The notes beneath the pieces were generated by a model. It made no database searches. It was not told the origin of the DNA and was given only the letters and a program-made list of their open reading frames with translations. From NCBI RefSeq assembly GCF_963675975.1, contig NZ_OY780939.1, forward strand, positions 1,550,001 through 1,614,000: a stretch of DNA of 64,000 bases, read 5' to 3'. Of this stretch, positions 14,933-24,264 are shown piece after piece. Position 1 is the first letter of the stretch. Each line of letters opens with the position of its first letter. This DNA is from Halarcobacter sp. Its GTDB lineage: Bacteria; Campylobacterota; Campylobacteria; Campylobacterales; Arcobacteraceae. The translations under genes were made by a program, and so were the position numbers.

Positions 14933-17098
14933 ATGAAAAAACTATTCTTCGGTCTTACATTATTTATAATTATAATTATTGGTGCAATTTATGGTGTACT
15001 ATTTACAAGTCCTGGAAACTCTTACGTAGCTTCTATAATAGAAACTAAAGTAAATGAAGGACAAAAAGATGTAAACATGAAAGTTAATGATTTTAAATTA
15101 ACTATGAGTGATATTTTATTTAAAGCAACACTTGATGAAAATTCAGTGATAAATATAGAGGGAAAATTAAATATTTTTGCTAAAAGTGTAGATTTAAAAT
15201 ATGATATAAATGTAAAAGACTTATCAAAACTTCAAAATATAACTAAACAAAAACTAAATGGCTCTTTTTCTACAAAAGGTTCAATTGTAGGTGATCAAGA
15301 GAAAGCTTCAATTAGTGGAGATAGTTTAGTAGCTTCTAGTAAAACAGCATATAAAGTTCAACTTGTGAACTTTAAACCTATAAATATCTTTTTCAATATG
15401 AAGCAAGCAAAACTTCAAGAGCTTTTATATATGGTAAATCAACCAATTTACGCAAAAGGTTTACTTGATGTAAATGTAAATGTTAACAATGCTGAAATAC
15501 CAACTTTAGACGGAGTTATTCATACTTCAATCACAAATGGTGTTTTAAATGCTAAAGCTATTAATAAAGAGCTAAAAGAGGATAAACTTCCAATTATCTT
15601 TGAAGCAAAAACTACTACAAATCTGATTCCAAATAATGCAAATACAAAAGTTGATTTTGATAGTTCGATAGCTAAGTTAAATATAAAAGATGCAAATATT
15701 AATCTAAATACTATGGTAATCAACAGTGATTATTCTTTATTTGTTAAAAATTTATCAAAATTAGAAGCTTTAATCAATCAAAAATTAAATGGTTCATTTT
15801 CTACAAAAGGAGATGTTTTAATTGAAGATAAAAATATCACTTTAAAAGGTAGTAGTGATATTTTTAGTAGTGAAACTATTTATGATCTTAAAGTTGAAGA
15901 TTCAAAACCAAAATCAGCTAATATTCTTATTAGTAATGCGAAAATTGAATCAATACTTAATTTAGTAAATCAACCAAAATATGCAACTGGTATACTTGAT
16001 ATTGTTGCAAAAGTGGATAATGCAAATATTGAAGATTTAGCTGGAACTATTACTACTAAAATCTCTAATGGATTAGTAAATAATCCAATTGTAAATAAAC
16101 AATTCAATCAAAAATTAAAAGAAAATCTTAATTTCACAGCTGATATTACAACAAATTTAGAAGATACTAGAGCTATCTCTCTTGTAAATGTTGATACTAG
16201 TATGGCTAATTTGGATATGAAAAAAGCTGTATTTAATGTAAAAGATACAAGTTTTATAAGTGATTATAGTTTACTTGCTAGTGATTTATCAAAACTTTTT
16301 GATGTAACTCAACAAAAAATGAGAGGTTCATTAAAAGTTGATGGTAATATCAAACAAGAAAAAGAAAATCTTAGTGTAGATGGTATCACTTCATTGTTTG
16401 GTGGAGATATAAAATTTAATTTATTAAATGATGATTTCAAAGCAAATATCAAAGATGTTGAAGTAAAACAGTTAACTCACATGTTATATTATCCAGAGAT
16501 TTTTCAATCAAAATCAAATATCGATCTAGATTATAATTTGGCTTCAAAAGTTGGAAAAGTATATGGTGATTTATTAAATGGTCAATTTATAGAAAATGAG
16601 TTTTCAAATATTATTAATACATTTGCAAAATTTGATATTACAAAAGAGATTTATGAAAAAGTAGAATTAAAAAGTGATATAAATGATAATATCATAAATT
16701 CAGTAGTTGATATGAAAAGTAAAAATACTTCAATTGTAGTTCCAAGTAGTACAATTAATACGCAAAACAATACAGTTGTTGCCTTAATTCAATCTAAAAT
16801 AAAAGATTATAGTTTTGATACTACTGTAAAAGGAAACTTATCTAATCCAAAAATATCAGTTGATACTAAAGCATTTTTAAAATCAGCAGCAGGTCAAAAA
16901 ATAAAAGAGAAATACAAAGAAAAATTAGAGAAGAAGATTCAAGAGAAACTTGGAGATAAAATCAATCTTGATAAACTATTTAATAAAAATGAAACAAAAC
17001 CAAAGATACAAAAAACTGTAAAAACAGCAAAAGTACAAAGAGTTGCTACAGACCAAGAGATAGCAAAAGCATTTAAAGAGATGTTTGGTCAAAACTAA
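14933..17098 (+). CDS. AsmA-like inner-membrane-anchored periplasmic repeat protein
   Basis: 721 aa. One N-terminal membrane helix (about 5-26) is followed by an almost wholly beta-strand periplasmic body and a basic C-terminal helix. Strings like YDINVKDLSKL...KQKLNGSFSTKG recur with a regular period: the DLSKL/NLSKL element is at residues 97, 274 and 452, i.e. every 177-178 residues, and (M/L)VNQP.YA.G.LD also recurs. The C-terminal part (residues 560-650) resembles the end of AsmA/TamB/YhdP-type proteins, which carry lipids or guide outer-membrane assembly. That role is inference from architecture. Promoter TGTATAAT lies 43 nt upstream. It is monocistronic, ending in a hairpin terminator. 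Confidence 0.65.
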   Translation: MKKLFFGLTLFIIIIIGAIYGVLFTSPGNSYVASIIETKVNEGQKDVNMKVNDFKLTMSDILFKATLDENSVINIEGKLNIFAKSVDLKYDINVKDLSKLQNITKQKLNGSFSTKGSIVGDQEKASISGDSLVASSKTAYKVQLVNFKPINIFFNMKQAKLQELLYMVNQPIYAKGLLDVNVNVNNAEIPTLDGVIHTSITNGVLNAKAINKELKEDKLPIIFEAKTTTNLIPNNANTKVDFDSSIAKLNIKDANINLNTMVINSDYSLFVKNLSKLEALINQKLNGSFSTKGDVLIEDKNITLKGSSDIFSSETIYDLKVEDSKPKSANILISNAKIESILNLVNQPKYATGILDIVAKVDNANIEDLAGTITTKISNGLVNNPIVNKQFNQKLKENLNFTADITTNLEDTRAISLVNVDTSMANLDMKKAVFNVKDTSFISDYSLLASDLSKLFDVTQQKMRGSLKVDGNIKQEKENLSVDGITSLFGGDIKFNLLNDDFKANIKDVEVKQLTHMLYYPEIFQSKSNIDLDYNLASKVGKVYGDLLNGQFIENEFSNIINTFAKFDITKEIYEKVELKSDINDNIINSVVDMKSKNTSIVVPSSTINTQNNTVVALIQSKIKDYSFDTTVKGNLSNPKISVDTKAFLKSAAGQKIKEKYKEKLEKKIQEKLGDKINLDKLFNKNETKPKIQKTVKTAKVQRVATDQEIAKAFKEMFGQN

Positions 17099-17124
17099 GA
17101 GGCTATTTAGCCTCTGGTTTTTTT
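17099..17124 (+). terminator. terminator between the convergent AsmA-like and rhodanese genes
   Basis: Stem GAGGCT/AGCCTC (17099-17104, 17109-17114), loop ATTT, then TGG and a run of T. The stop of the rhodanese gene lies within the stem. Confidence 0.8.
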
Positions 17125-17804
17125 GTAAGTGTTAAAGATAGTCCTGCCCATGAAGCGATTCCTCCCCTGTACCACAAAATTTTTTCTTTTGGATAACCTA
17201 TTTTAACCAATTGTTTAATTGCTCTTGGAGATTGCGCACACCAAGCTCCGTTACAAAAGAAAATTGCAGTTTTAGCATCTGAAAAATCATATTTGTTTTT
17301 TTCTAAAATTTTTACACCCAATAATTCATAAGCTCTTTCATATTCAAGTTCAAAATCTTCATCATATGTTAATTCATCATAAGGGATATTAACTGCACTT
17401 GGAATAGTTCCTGCTTGAAACCAATCATTTGTTCTGCTATCTACTAAAACGTATTTGTTTTTATCTTTTGAAGATCTGTTTTCAATAAAATCCAACACTT
17501 CTATTTCTGCTACTGTTTTTACACCATCAGTTAAAATAAGAGGCTGGATTATACCTTTTGTTACAATAAATGTTTTTTTACATATATTATCAATATTTTT
17601 TGAAGCTAGATTCCCCGATTGAAAGTTTTCTACATTGATTGCAATATCCATACATTTAGAATCAACTTCCCTTTGAATTACATAATCTTTTTTTACTCCA
17701 TTAGTAAATTGGTGTGTTACTTTCACTCCTTTTAGGGGCAACATAATAGGATCAACTGCATAAGAATAGACTATAAAAGTTAAAATAAGAAGAATTGTTT
17801 TCAT
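17103..17804 (-). CDS. exported rhodanese-domain protein
   Basis: 233 aa with a signal peptide (MKTILLILTFIVYSYA). The C-terminal 120 residues form a rhodanese domain: VLVDSRTNDWFQAGTIPSAVNIPY, then the active loop FFCNGAWCAQSPRA and WYRGGIASWAGL. The loop carries two cysteines and is longer than the six-residue loop of classic sulfurtransferases, closer to the Cdc25/ArsC-type length, so substrate choice may differ. The N-terminal 110 residues are unassigned. It probably handles sulfane sulfur or a redox partner in the periplasm. It stands alone and converges on the AsmA-like gene; AAGGAT precedes the ATG. Confidence 0.85.
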   Translation of the reverse strand: MKTILLILTFIVYSYAVDPIMLPLKGVKVTHQFTNGVKKDYVIQREVDSKCMDIAINVENFQSGNLASKNIDNICKKTFIVTKGIIQPLILTDGVKTVAEIEVLDFIENRSSKDKNKYVLVDSRTNDWFQAGTIPSAVNIPYDELTYDEDFELEYERAYELLGVKILEKNKYDFSDAKTAIFFCNGAWCAQSPRAIKQLVKIGYPKEKILWYRGGIASWAGLSLTLTKKPEAK

Positions 17805-17901
17805 TTTTATCCTTTTTATTTAGAGTATATTTGAAAAATAATAAAATTTTTATATAATTTCATTATTATCTATAACATAAAAAATAAGAAAAGGAAATAT
17901 A

Positions 17902-18606
17902 ATGTTAAATAGAGTATTAGTAACAGGTGGAAATAAAGGTATAGGTTTAGAAGTAGTTAAAAAGTTTTTAGAAGTAGATTTTGAAGTTATAGCTGTTGCA
18001 AGAGATTTTTCAAATTTCCCATTAAAAGATAATCCAAAAGTAAAAACAATAGAGTATGATTTATCAAATATGGATGGTCTTAAAGATTTAGTAAAAGAGG
18101 TTGGAGAGATTGATGTTTTAGTTAACAACGCAGGTTATATGCAACCAAAATATACATATGACAATTATCCTTTAGAAGCAAAAGAACATATTATGAATGT
18201 GGATCTTTATGCACCCGTTGAACTTATGACACTATTTAGTGAAGGGATGAAAAAAAGAGGTTATGGAAAGATTGTAAATACAGCATCAATTGCAGGGCAA
18301 ATTGGACATCCTGATATTTGGTATGGGATTGCAAAAGCTGGACTTATAAATGCTACTAAAATATTTGCAAAACTATTAGGTAGTCATGGAATTGTTGTAA
18401 ATTGTATTGCTCCAAGTCCTGTTGAAACTGATATGCAAAAAGATAATTCAGAAGAGAGAAAAGCTGAATTTAAAAAAGCAGTACCTTGTGGTAGGTTCGC
18501 TGAACCTGAGGAAGCAGCAGAAGTGATTTTTTGGTTAGCTACAGATTGTCCTGAATATGTAAATGGAACTACTGTAGATTTTAACAACGCTTCATACGTA
18601 AGATAA
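17902..18606 (+). CDS. short-chain dehydrogenase/reductase (FabG-like SDR)
   Basis: 234 aa classical SDR. The cofactor motif VTGGNKGIG is at residues 7-15, NNAG follows strand 4, and the catalytic set Ser (TASIAG), Tyr and Lys (WYGIAKAG) is complete. The C-terminal region SPVETDM and EEAAEVIFWLATD is also typical. It reduces or oxidises an unknown carbonyl/hydroxyl substrate with NAD(P)H; no fatty-acid genes are nearby, so it should not be named fabG. A -10 TATAAT is at 17853-17858 and AAAAGGAAAT precedes the ATG. A perfect hairpin lies behind it. Confidence 0.9.
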   Translation: MLNRVLVTGGNKGIGLEVVKKFLEVDFEVIAVARDFSNFPLKDNPKVKTIEYDLSNMDGLKDLVKEVGEIDVLVNNAGYMQPKYTYDNYPLEAKEHIMNVDLYAPVELMTLFSEGMKKRGYGKIVNTASIAGQIGHPDIWYGIAKAGLINATKIFAKLLGSHGIVVNCIAPSPVETDMQKDNSEERKAEFKKAVPCGRFAEPEEAAEVIFWLATDCPEYVNGTTVDFNNASYVR

Positions 18607-18618
18607 TCCTCCACTTTA

Positions 18619-18640
18619 GAGCAAAGTTTTTACTTTGCTC
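18619..18640 (+). terminator. hairpin behind the SDR gene
   Basis: Perfect 9-bp stem GAGCAAAGT/ACTTTGCTC (18619-18627, 18632-18640) with a T4 loop. The tail AAACCCCTATTT lacks a strong T run, so it is a probable rather than certain terminator. Confidence 0.6.
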
Positions 18641-18664
18641 AAACCCCTATTTATTCTTTTTTAC

Positions 18665-18722
18665 TTGACAATAAATTTTTTTTAATATATTATTTTAATA
18701 AAAACTAACCGAACGGTTAGTT
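18665..18722 (+). promoter_or_regulatory. promoter and palindromic TetR operator of the RND efflux operon
   Basis: TTGACA at 18665-18670 and TATTAT at 18688-18693 are 17 bp apart, a near-consensus promoter. Directly at the expected start, 18703-18722 is a perfect palindrome with arms AACTAACCG and CGGTTAGTT around two bases. This is the form of AcrR/TetR-class operators and would let the following regulator repress its own operon. Confidence 0.75.
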
Positions 18723-18735
18723 AAAAAAGAATAAA

Positions 18736-19338
18736 ATGAAAACAAAAGATTTAATATTAGATGTAGCAGCAAAAGAGTTTGCAAAAGTTGGATTTGATGC
18801 TTTAAGTATGAATAATTTGGTAAAAAAACTTGATATAAACAAAGCAACTATTTATTATCACTTTAAAGATAAAAGAAGTTTATATAACGAAGTTATAAAA
18901 AGCGAAATGACTAGAGGAAATAATAATATCAAAGCAATTTTTGACCAAAACAAGGATCCTAAAGAACTTTTTAAAGATTATATTGAGGCAATAGTTTTTA
19001 GTATAAAACAAAATCCGTATATAGTTTCACTGGCATTGAGAGAAAAAGCAAATTTTGGAGTAAATGTAGATGAAAGTTTTATTCCCCATCTTGATGAGGA
19101 AACTAGATATTTAGAAGATATAATCAAAAAATTGAACCTAAAAGAAAAATATAAAAGTATGGATAGTTATGCTGTTCATAGTTTTATTTACGGAACAATA
19201 GAAACTTTTTATACTATAAAAATGAGTAATTTACCTTTGGCAAATGACAATGAATTAAAACTAAATAGTGAAAAAACATTAAATTATATAGCTGAACTTT
19301 TGTCAAATATACTATTAGATGCAATAGTTGAAAAATAG
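18736..19338 (+). CDS. TetR/AcrR-family repressor of the adjacent RND pump
   Basis: 200 aa. The N-terminal helix-turn-helix (about residues 24-50, SMNNLVKKLDINKATIYYHF) is the standard TetR DNA-binding domain; the C-terminal helical domain should bind the inducer. A perfect palindromic operator lies 13 bp before the gene at the promoter. The gene is the first of an operon with an adaptor and an RND transporter (9 nt to the next ATG, with AGGGGA). It therefore probably represses pump expression until a toxic compound is bound. The inducer is unknown. Confidence 0.92.
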   Translation: MKTKDLILDVAAKEFAKVGFDALSMNNLVKKLDINKATIYYHFKDKRSLYNEVIKSEMTRGNNNIKAIFDQNKDPKELFKDYIEAIVFSIKQNPYIVSLALREKANFGVNVDESFIPHLDEETRYLEDIIKKLNLKEKYKSMDSYAVHSFIYGTIETFYTIKMSNLPLANDNELKLNSEKTLNYIAELLSNILLDAIVEK

Positions 19339-19347
19339 GGGAACTAA

Positions 19348-20421
19348 ATGAATAAAAATATATTAATTGTTTTTTTAATATCAGCAGCATTTTTTATAGG
19401 ATGTAGCGATAAAAAAGAAGAAAAAATTGAAAAAGAGAAAATAAAAGTTGTAAAAATTTTAGACTTAAAAGATAGTAAAAATATTGTAAAGTCTTTTGAA
19501 TATCCAGCTCAAATTGAAGCTTTTCAAGATACAAATATGGCTTTTGAAGTTGCAGGTAAGATTGTAAAGTTTTATTATAAAGAGGGAGAAAGAGTAGAAA
19601 AGGGCTCTGTTATTGCTAAACTTGATGATGAGATATATAAAGCAAACTACAACTCTGCAAAAGCAAATTATACTCAGGCTGAAATTGATTATAATAGATA
19701 TAAAAAACTTTATGAACAAAACTTTATAGCAAAAGTAGATTTTGAGAAGCAAAAACAAAATCTTGATGTAACTAAGGCTGCATTACAAGTTGCTAAAAAA
19801 AATTTAGATGAGACTAAGTTAATAGCAGAATTTGATGGAGTTATGGCAAAAAAACTAGTAGATGATTTTGCTAGAGTAAAAGTAAAACAAGCTATTGTTC
19901 GTTTGCAAGATAACTCTTCATATAAAATTAAATTTTTTGTTCCTGAAAGTGATATTTTAAAGTTTAAAGGAAATTTATCACCTGATTATATTTCATCTCT
20001 AATCACTTTTTATGTAACTCTAGCAGAAAAAAGATATGAAGCAAAACTAATAGATATTTCTACAACAGCTGAAGAGGTTACAAGAACTTTTGAAGCAACA
20101 TTACAAATGCCACACCAAAAAAATGCAACAATACTTCCAGGGATGACTGCACAAGTAGAAGCTTTAATTAAAAAATCAAAACAAAACAGAATATTTATAC
20201 CTTATAAGTCAGTTTTTACAGATGAATCAAAAAATAGTTTTATTTGGCAAGTAAATAAAAACAACAGAGTTCAAAAACAAAAAATAATTGTAGGGGAAGT
20301 TTCAGGAGATTCTGTGGAGGTTTTAAGTAGTTTAGATGATGTTTCAAGAATAGTTATTTCAGGAGTTAGATTTTTAGAATCTAATGATGAAGTAAAAGAG
20401 TATGAAAAATTGGATAAATAA
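19348..20421 (+). CDS. RND efflux periplasmic adaptor lipoprotein (membrane fusion protein)
   Basis: 357 aa. The signal peptide ends in lipobox FFIGC with Cys19, so it is anchored in the inner membrane. The order is that of HlyD/AcrA-type adaptors: lipoyl half (EVAGKIVKFYYKEGERVEKG), an alpha-hairpin (about 100-160, coiled coil), second lipoyl half, beta-barrel and membrane-proximal domain. It couples the RND transporter encoded next to an outer-membrane channel. No TolC-like gene follows, so an unlinked channel must be used. It lies 9 nt after the TetR gene and the transporter start follows its stop by one base. Confidence 0.93.
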   Translation: MNKNILIVFLISAAFFIGCSDKKEEKIEKEKIKVVKILDLKDSKNIVKSFEYPAQIEAFQDTNMAFEVAGKIVKFYYKEGERVEKGSVIAKLDDEIYKANYNSAKANYTQAEIDYNRYKKLYEQNFIAKVDFEKQKQNLDVTKAALQVAKKNLDETKLIAEFDGVMAKKLVDDFARVKVKQAIVRLQDNSSYKIKFFVPESDILKFKGNLSPDYISSLITFYVTLAEKRYEAKLIDISTTAEEVTRTFEATLQMPHQKNATILPGMTAQVEALIKKSKQNRIFIPYKSVFTDESKNSFIWQVNKNNRVQKQKIIVGEVSGDSVEVLSSLDDVSRIVISGVRFLESNDEVKEYEKLDK

Positions 20422-20422
20422 A

Positions 20423-23400
20423 ATGGATTTTGCAAAATTTAGTATAAAAAATAAATTACTAATCTATATGCTCACAATTTTAGGTGTAGCCTATGGATTG
20501 TTTGTTTATGAAAAAATAGGAAAGCTTCAAGACCCTGAATTTACAATTAAAGATGCCTTGATTATTACAAATTATCCAGGAGCAACAGCTGTAGAGGTAG
20601 AAAAAGAGGTTTCAAATAGAATTGAAGAGACTATTCAAACCTTACCTTATGTAAAAAGAATAATTACAAAAAATAGTGCAGGACAATCTTTAATAATTGT
20701 ACGGATGAAAGATAAATATAAATCAAAGGATCTTCAACAAATCTGGGATGAACTTAGGAAAAAAATAGGAGAAACCTATTTACCTCCAAGAGTAGATAGA
20801 CCTTATATAAATGACGATTTTGGGGATGTTTATGGAATTATGTTATCAATTTATGGGGATGAATACTCTTATGAAGAATTAAAAGATTATGTAGACTTTT
20901 TGAAAAAAGAGTTAATATTGGTTGAGGGTGTTGGAAAAATTGATACATTTGGGGAACAACAAAGAGCTTTAATAATAGAAATAAATAAAGAAAAATTGGC
21001 TCAACTTGGAATTTCTAAGACGCAAATAATAAATGAATTGTATATAAAAAATTTAATACCAAATTTTGGTAGGATAAATGTTGGAACAGAGTTTATAAGA
21101 GTAAATGCAGATGGTTTTTCAAGTGTAAAAGAGTTAGAGAATATTATTATCAAAGGTGAGGCTAGTACTTCTCAAATATTTTTAAAAGATATTGCTAAAA
21201 TCAAAGATTCATATGAAGAACCTAGTAGTGAACTTTTAAAATATGATGGTCATAATTCAATTGCAATAGGGATATCTACTGCAAAGGGTGGAAATGTTGT
21301 AAAAATGGGAGAATTAATTGACCAAAAGTTAAAAGAACTGGAAAAAGATAAACCTTTGGGTATCAAAATTGGTGTAATTTCCCATCAAGGTAAAGATGTA
21401 AAAAAATCAATTAATTCTTTTATAATAAATTTAATCCAAGCAGTAGGTATTGTAATTATAGTGTTACTACTTTTTATGGGTTTACGTTCAGGTTTGATAA
21501 TAGGAACTGTTTTATTAGTAACTATTATTGTAAGTTTTATTTTTATGCCTATGCTTGGTATTTTACTTGAAAGGGTATCTTTAGGAGCTTTAATAATAGC
21601 TCTTGGGATGTTAGTTGATAATGCAATAGTTGTTGTAGATGGAATTTTAGTTCGTATAAATAGGGGAATGAATCCAAAAGAAGCAGCTTCTAAAGTTGTA
21701 AAACAAACAGCTTGGCCTTTACTTGGTGCAACTATTATTGCGATTTTAGCTTTTGGTGCAATTGGATTATCAGAAGATTCAACAGGGGAGTTTACTAGGT
21801 CTTTATTTTTTGTAGTGATGATATCTTTAGGTTTATCATGGGTTACTGCAATGACTTTAACTCCTATTTTAGCAGTGCAGTTTTTAAAACCACATAGAAA
21901 AAAAAGAGATAATCAACAATCATCTGAAGATGAATATAAATCTATAATCTATAGATTATATGGTAGTACTTTAAAGTTTGCATTAAACCATAGATTTTTG
22001 ATTGTTTTAGTTGCTTTAATAATATTTGTATTATCTTTAATGAATTTCAAATATGTTAAACAAAGTTTTTTCCCTGATTCTTCAAGACCTCAAATTATTG
22101 TTGATTACTTTCTTCCTCAAGGCTCATCAATAGAAACTACAACAAAATATCTTGATAATCTAAATGAAGATATCTTAAATGTAAAAGGAGTTGAACATAT
22201 CTCAACTTTTATAGGAAGTGGTAGTTTAAGATTTATCTTAACTTATGATCCAGAAAAGCCAAATCCTGCATTTGCACAGATGTTGATTGATGTAAAAGAT
22301 TACACAAAATCTGAACAGATAATCAAAGAGATTGAAAACATAGCAAAAAATAGATATCCAGATTTAAATGTATATGGAAAAAAATTTATTTTAGGACCAG
22401 GTGATGGGGGAAAAGTCCAAGCAAAAATATTTGGAAAAGATTTAGATAAGATAAGATTTTATGAGCAAAAAGTTTATAAAATATTTGAGGAATCACCTTA
22501 TTCAAAAGGTGTAAGAGGTGATTGGAGAAATAGAGTTAAAGTTTTAAAACCTGTAATCTCTTACGAAAAAGCAAATTTAAATGGAATAACAAAAGATAAT
22601 ATAGCTCAAGCAATTTTAGATACCTTTCAAGGAAGAAGAATAGGTGTCTATAGAGATGGTACAGAGCTTTTACCAATAATTTTAAGAGCACCAAAAACGG
22701 AAAGAGAAGATGTTAAAAATTTAGAAAATATACAAATTTTCTCCCCTGTAGCAAATAAAATGATACCTTTAAAACAACTAATTACATCATATAAAACAGT
22801 TTTTGAAGATGATATTATCTATAAATACAATAGAAAAAGAGCATTAACTATTCATGCTGATCCTATTGAAGGAAAACTTCCAAATGATTTACTTTTTGAT
22901 ATAAAAGATAAAGTTGATAATATTGATTTTGAAGATGGATATTATGTGCAATGGCATGGACAATATAAAAGTTCAAATGATGCTAAAAAACCAATTATTC
23001 AATCACTTCCTTTATTTTTTATTTTGATGGTTCTAATTATGGTTGCTTTATTTAATTCCCTTAAAAAAACACTTATTATTTGGTTAGCTGTACCTTTTGC
23101 TTTAATAGGGGTTGTTTTGGGACTTTTAATTATGGATTTACCTTTTGGATTTATGTCTTTACTTGGATTTTTGTCCCTTTCTGGTATGTTAATAAAAAAT
23201 GCAATTGTTTTAATTGATGAAATAACTTTAGAAAATGAGATAAATAAATTACCTTTAAATGAAGCAATATATCATTCAGGGATAAATAGATTAAGAGCTG
23301 TATCTATGGCTGCACTGACAACAGCTCTTGGGATGATACCTCTTGTTAGTGATCCATTTTTTGCATCTATGGCAGTTGTTATTATTTTTGGATTGGTTGT

Positions 23401-23473
23401 AGCTACAATGCTTACAATGATTTTAGTTCCAGTATTTTATGCAATTTTTTATAAAGCAGAAAAATTAAACTAA
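20423..23473 (+). CDS. RND-family efflux transporter (AcrB/MdtB-like)
   Basis: About 1016 aa from the preferred start. Twelve membrane helices and two large periplasmic loops in the duplicated RND layout. The proton-relay helix 4 region reads LGALIIALGMLVDNAIVVVDG with the paired Asp replaced by VDN, as in many hydrophobe-type RND pumps; GVISHQG and FFPDSSRPQ mark the periplasmic domain borders. ATG 20423 (MDFAKFSIKNKLL) is chosen because the family starts this way and it follows the adaptor stop; an ATG at 20402 would add seven residues. It probably exports organic toxicants; the substrate is not predictable. It ends at a 14-bp hairpin. Confidence 0.92.
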   Translation: MDFAKFSIKNKLLIYMLTILGVAYGLFVYEKIGKLQDPEFTIKDALIITNYPGATAVEVEKEVSNRIEETIQTLPYVKRIITKNSAGQSLIIVRMKDKYKSKDLQQIWDELRKKIGETYLPPRVDRPYINDDFGDVYGIMLSIYGDEYSYEELKDYVDFLKKELILVEGVGKIDTFGEQQRALIIEINKEKLAQLGISKTQIINELYIKNLIPNFGRINVGTEFIRVNADGFSSVKELENIIIKGEASTSQIFLKDIAKIKDSYEEPSSELLKYDGHNSIAIGISTAKGGNVVKMGELIDQKLKELEKDKPLGIKIGVISHQGKDVKKSINSFIINLIQAVGIVIIVLLLFMGLRSGLIIGTVLLVTIIVSFIFMPMLGILLERVSLGALIIALGMLVDNAIVVVDGILVRINRGMNPKEAASKVVKQTAWPLLGATIIAILAFGAIGLSEDSTGEFTRSLFFVVMISLGLSWVTAMTLTPILAVQFLKPHRKKRDNQQSSEDEYKSIIYRLYGSTLKFALNHRFLIVLVALIIFVLSLMNFKYVKQSFFPDSSRPQIIVDYFLPQGSSIETTTKYLDNLNEDILNVKGVEHISTFIGSGSLRFILTYDPEKPNPAFAQMLIDVKDYTKSEQIIKEIENIAKNRYPDLNVYGKKFILGPGDGGKVQAKIFGKDLDKIRFYEQKVYKIFEESPYSKGVRGDWRNRVKVLKPVISYEKANLNGITKDNIAQAILDTFQGRRIGVYRDGTELLPIILRAPKTEREDVKNLENIQIFSPVANKMIPLKQLITSYKTVFEDDIIYKYNRKRALTIHADPIEGKLPNDLLFDIKDKVDNIDFEDGYYVQWHGQYKSSNDAKKPIIQSLPLFFILMVLIMVALFNSLKKTLIIWLAVPFALIGVVLGLLIMDLPFGFMSLLGFLSLSGMLIKNAIVLIDEITLENEINKLPLNEAIYHSGINRLRAVSMAALTTALGMIPLVSDPFFASMAVVIIFGLVVATMLTMILVPVFYAIFYKAEKLN

Positions 23474-23498
23474 GGAAAGATAACTCTTTCTTTAGTTT
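23467..23498. terminator. long hairpin between the convergent RND and NrfJ-like genes
   Basis: 14-bp stem (23467-23480 with 23485-23498, one G-T pair), loop TAAC. It overlaps both stop codons and can act in either direction; T tracts are weak. Confidence 0.65.
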
Positions 23499-24196
23499 AG
23501 AATAGTAAATTTACCATTTACTCCTATTACTTCATACTTAAATCCATATCCATAATCCACATCAGTATTTATTGTTCCTATAACTTTTACTTTATCTCCA
23601 ATAGAAACTTTTTCATCTTCATTAGTAGATCTAAATATTACAGCATCTTTTCCATTATATATTTTTACCCAAGTATTTCCCATAACTTTATTTGAAACTT
23701 GAAGTACATCACCTTCAATCTCAACATTTTTATTTTTATATTTCTCTTTGTTTGTAAATAGATCAGAAATATTAGTTTTAATAGCTTCACTATTTGATAC
23801 TATAATACCTTCATTAAATTTTGGATTTGGTTTTAATTCATTTGATTGTTTTTTCTTTATCATATTACCATGTATATTATGGATATTATCACTACCTGAT
23901 ACACCTTTTTTAGGTATTTGTGCAAATAAAATTTTATCAAATGTTTTATCTAATGCTTTACTTTTAAACTCTTTCATCCAAACTTGTTCATGAATAGTTA
24001 TTGTTTGACCAACCTTTACATTTGATTTACTAATTGCTGCCCAATAAGTATCATTGTTCTCTTCTACTTTTATATAAGTGTAAGCTCCAGCATTTTTTGT
24101 TTCCAATATTTTTACAGTATGTGGTTCATTTAATGCAAATAATGAACTTGTAAAAAATAAGACACCTAAACAATAAATTGTTAATTTTCCAATCAT
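23492..24196 (-). CDS. exported NrfJ-like protein with two OB-type domains
   Basis: 234 aa with a signal peptide (first 21 residues). Residues 25-98 contain AYTYIKVEENNDTYWAAI and VWMKEFKSKALDKTFDKILFA, hallmark segments of NrfJ-like proteins found near cytochrome c nitrite reductase and other periplasmic enzymes in this phylum. A second related domain at about 140-234 (NVEIEGDVLQVSNKVMGNTWVKIYNG) has the same OB-like strand order. The family's biochemical role is not settled; binding of a small molecule, metal or haem enzyme in the periplasm is possible. AAAGG precedes the ATG and a palindrome lies 13 bp upstream. No nrf genes are nearby. Confidence 0.7.
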   Translation of the reverse strand: MIGKLTIYCLGVLFFTSSLFALNEPHTVKILETKNAGAYTYIKVEENNDTYWAAISKSNVKVGQTITIHEQVWMKEFKSKALDKTFDKILFAQIPKKGVSGSDNIHNIHGNMIKKKQSNELKPNPKFNEGIIVSNSEAIKTNISDLFTNKEKYKNKNVEIEGDVLQVSNKVMGNTWVKIYNGKDAVIFRSTNEDEKVSIGDKVKVIGTINTDVDYGYGFKYEVIGVNGKFTILN

Positions 24197-24208
24197 ATTT
24201 AACCTTTC

Positions 24209-24226
24209 TATGAATATTTATTCATA
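24209..24226. promoter_or_regulatory. palindrome upstream of the NrfJ-like gene
   Basis: Perfect inverted repeat TATGAAT-ATTT-ATTCATA, 13 bp before the ATG at 24196 on the minus strand. It may be an operator or a 5'-leader hairpin; no regulator can be named. Confidence 0.35.
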
Positions 24227-24264
24227 ATAATATCATTTTTATGAAAGGATAAAATTGACCTAGG

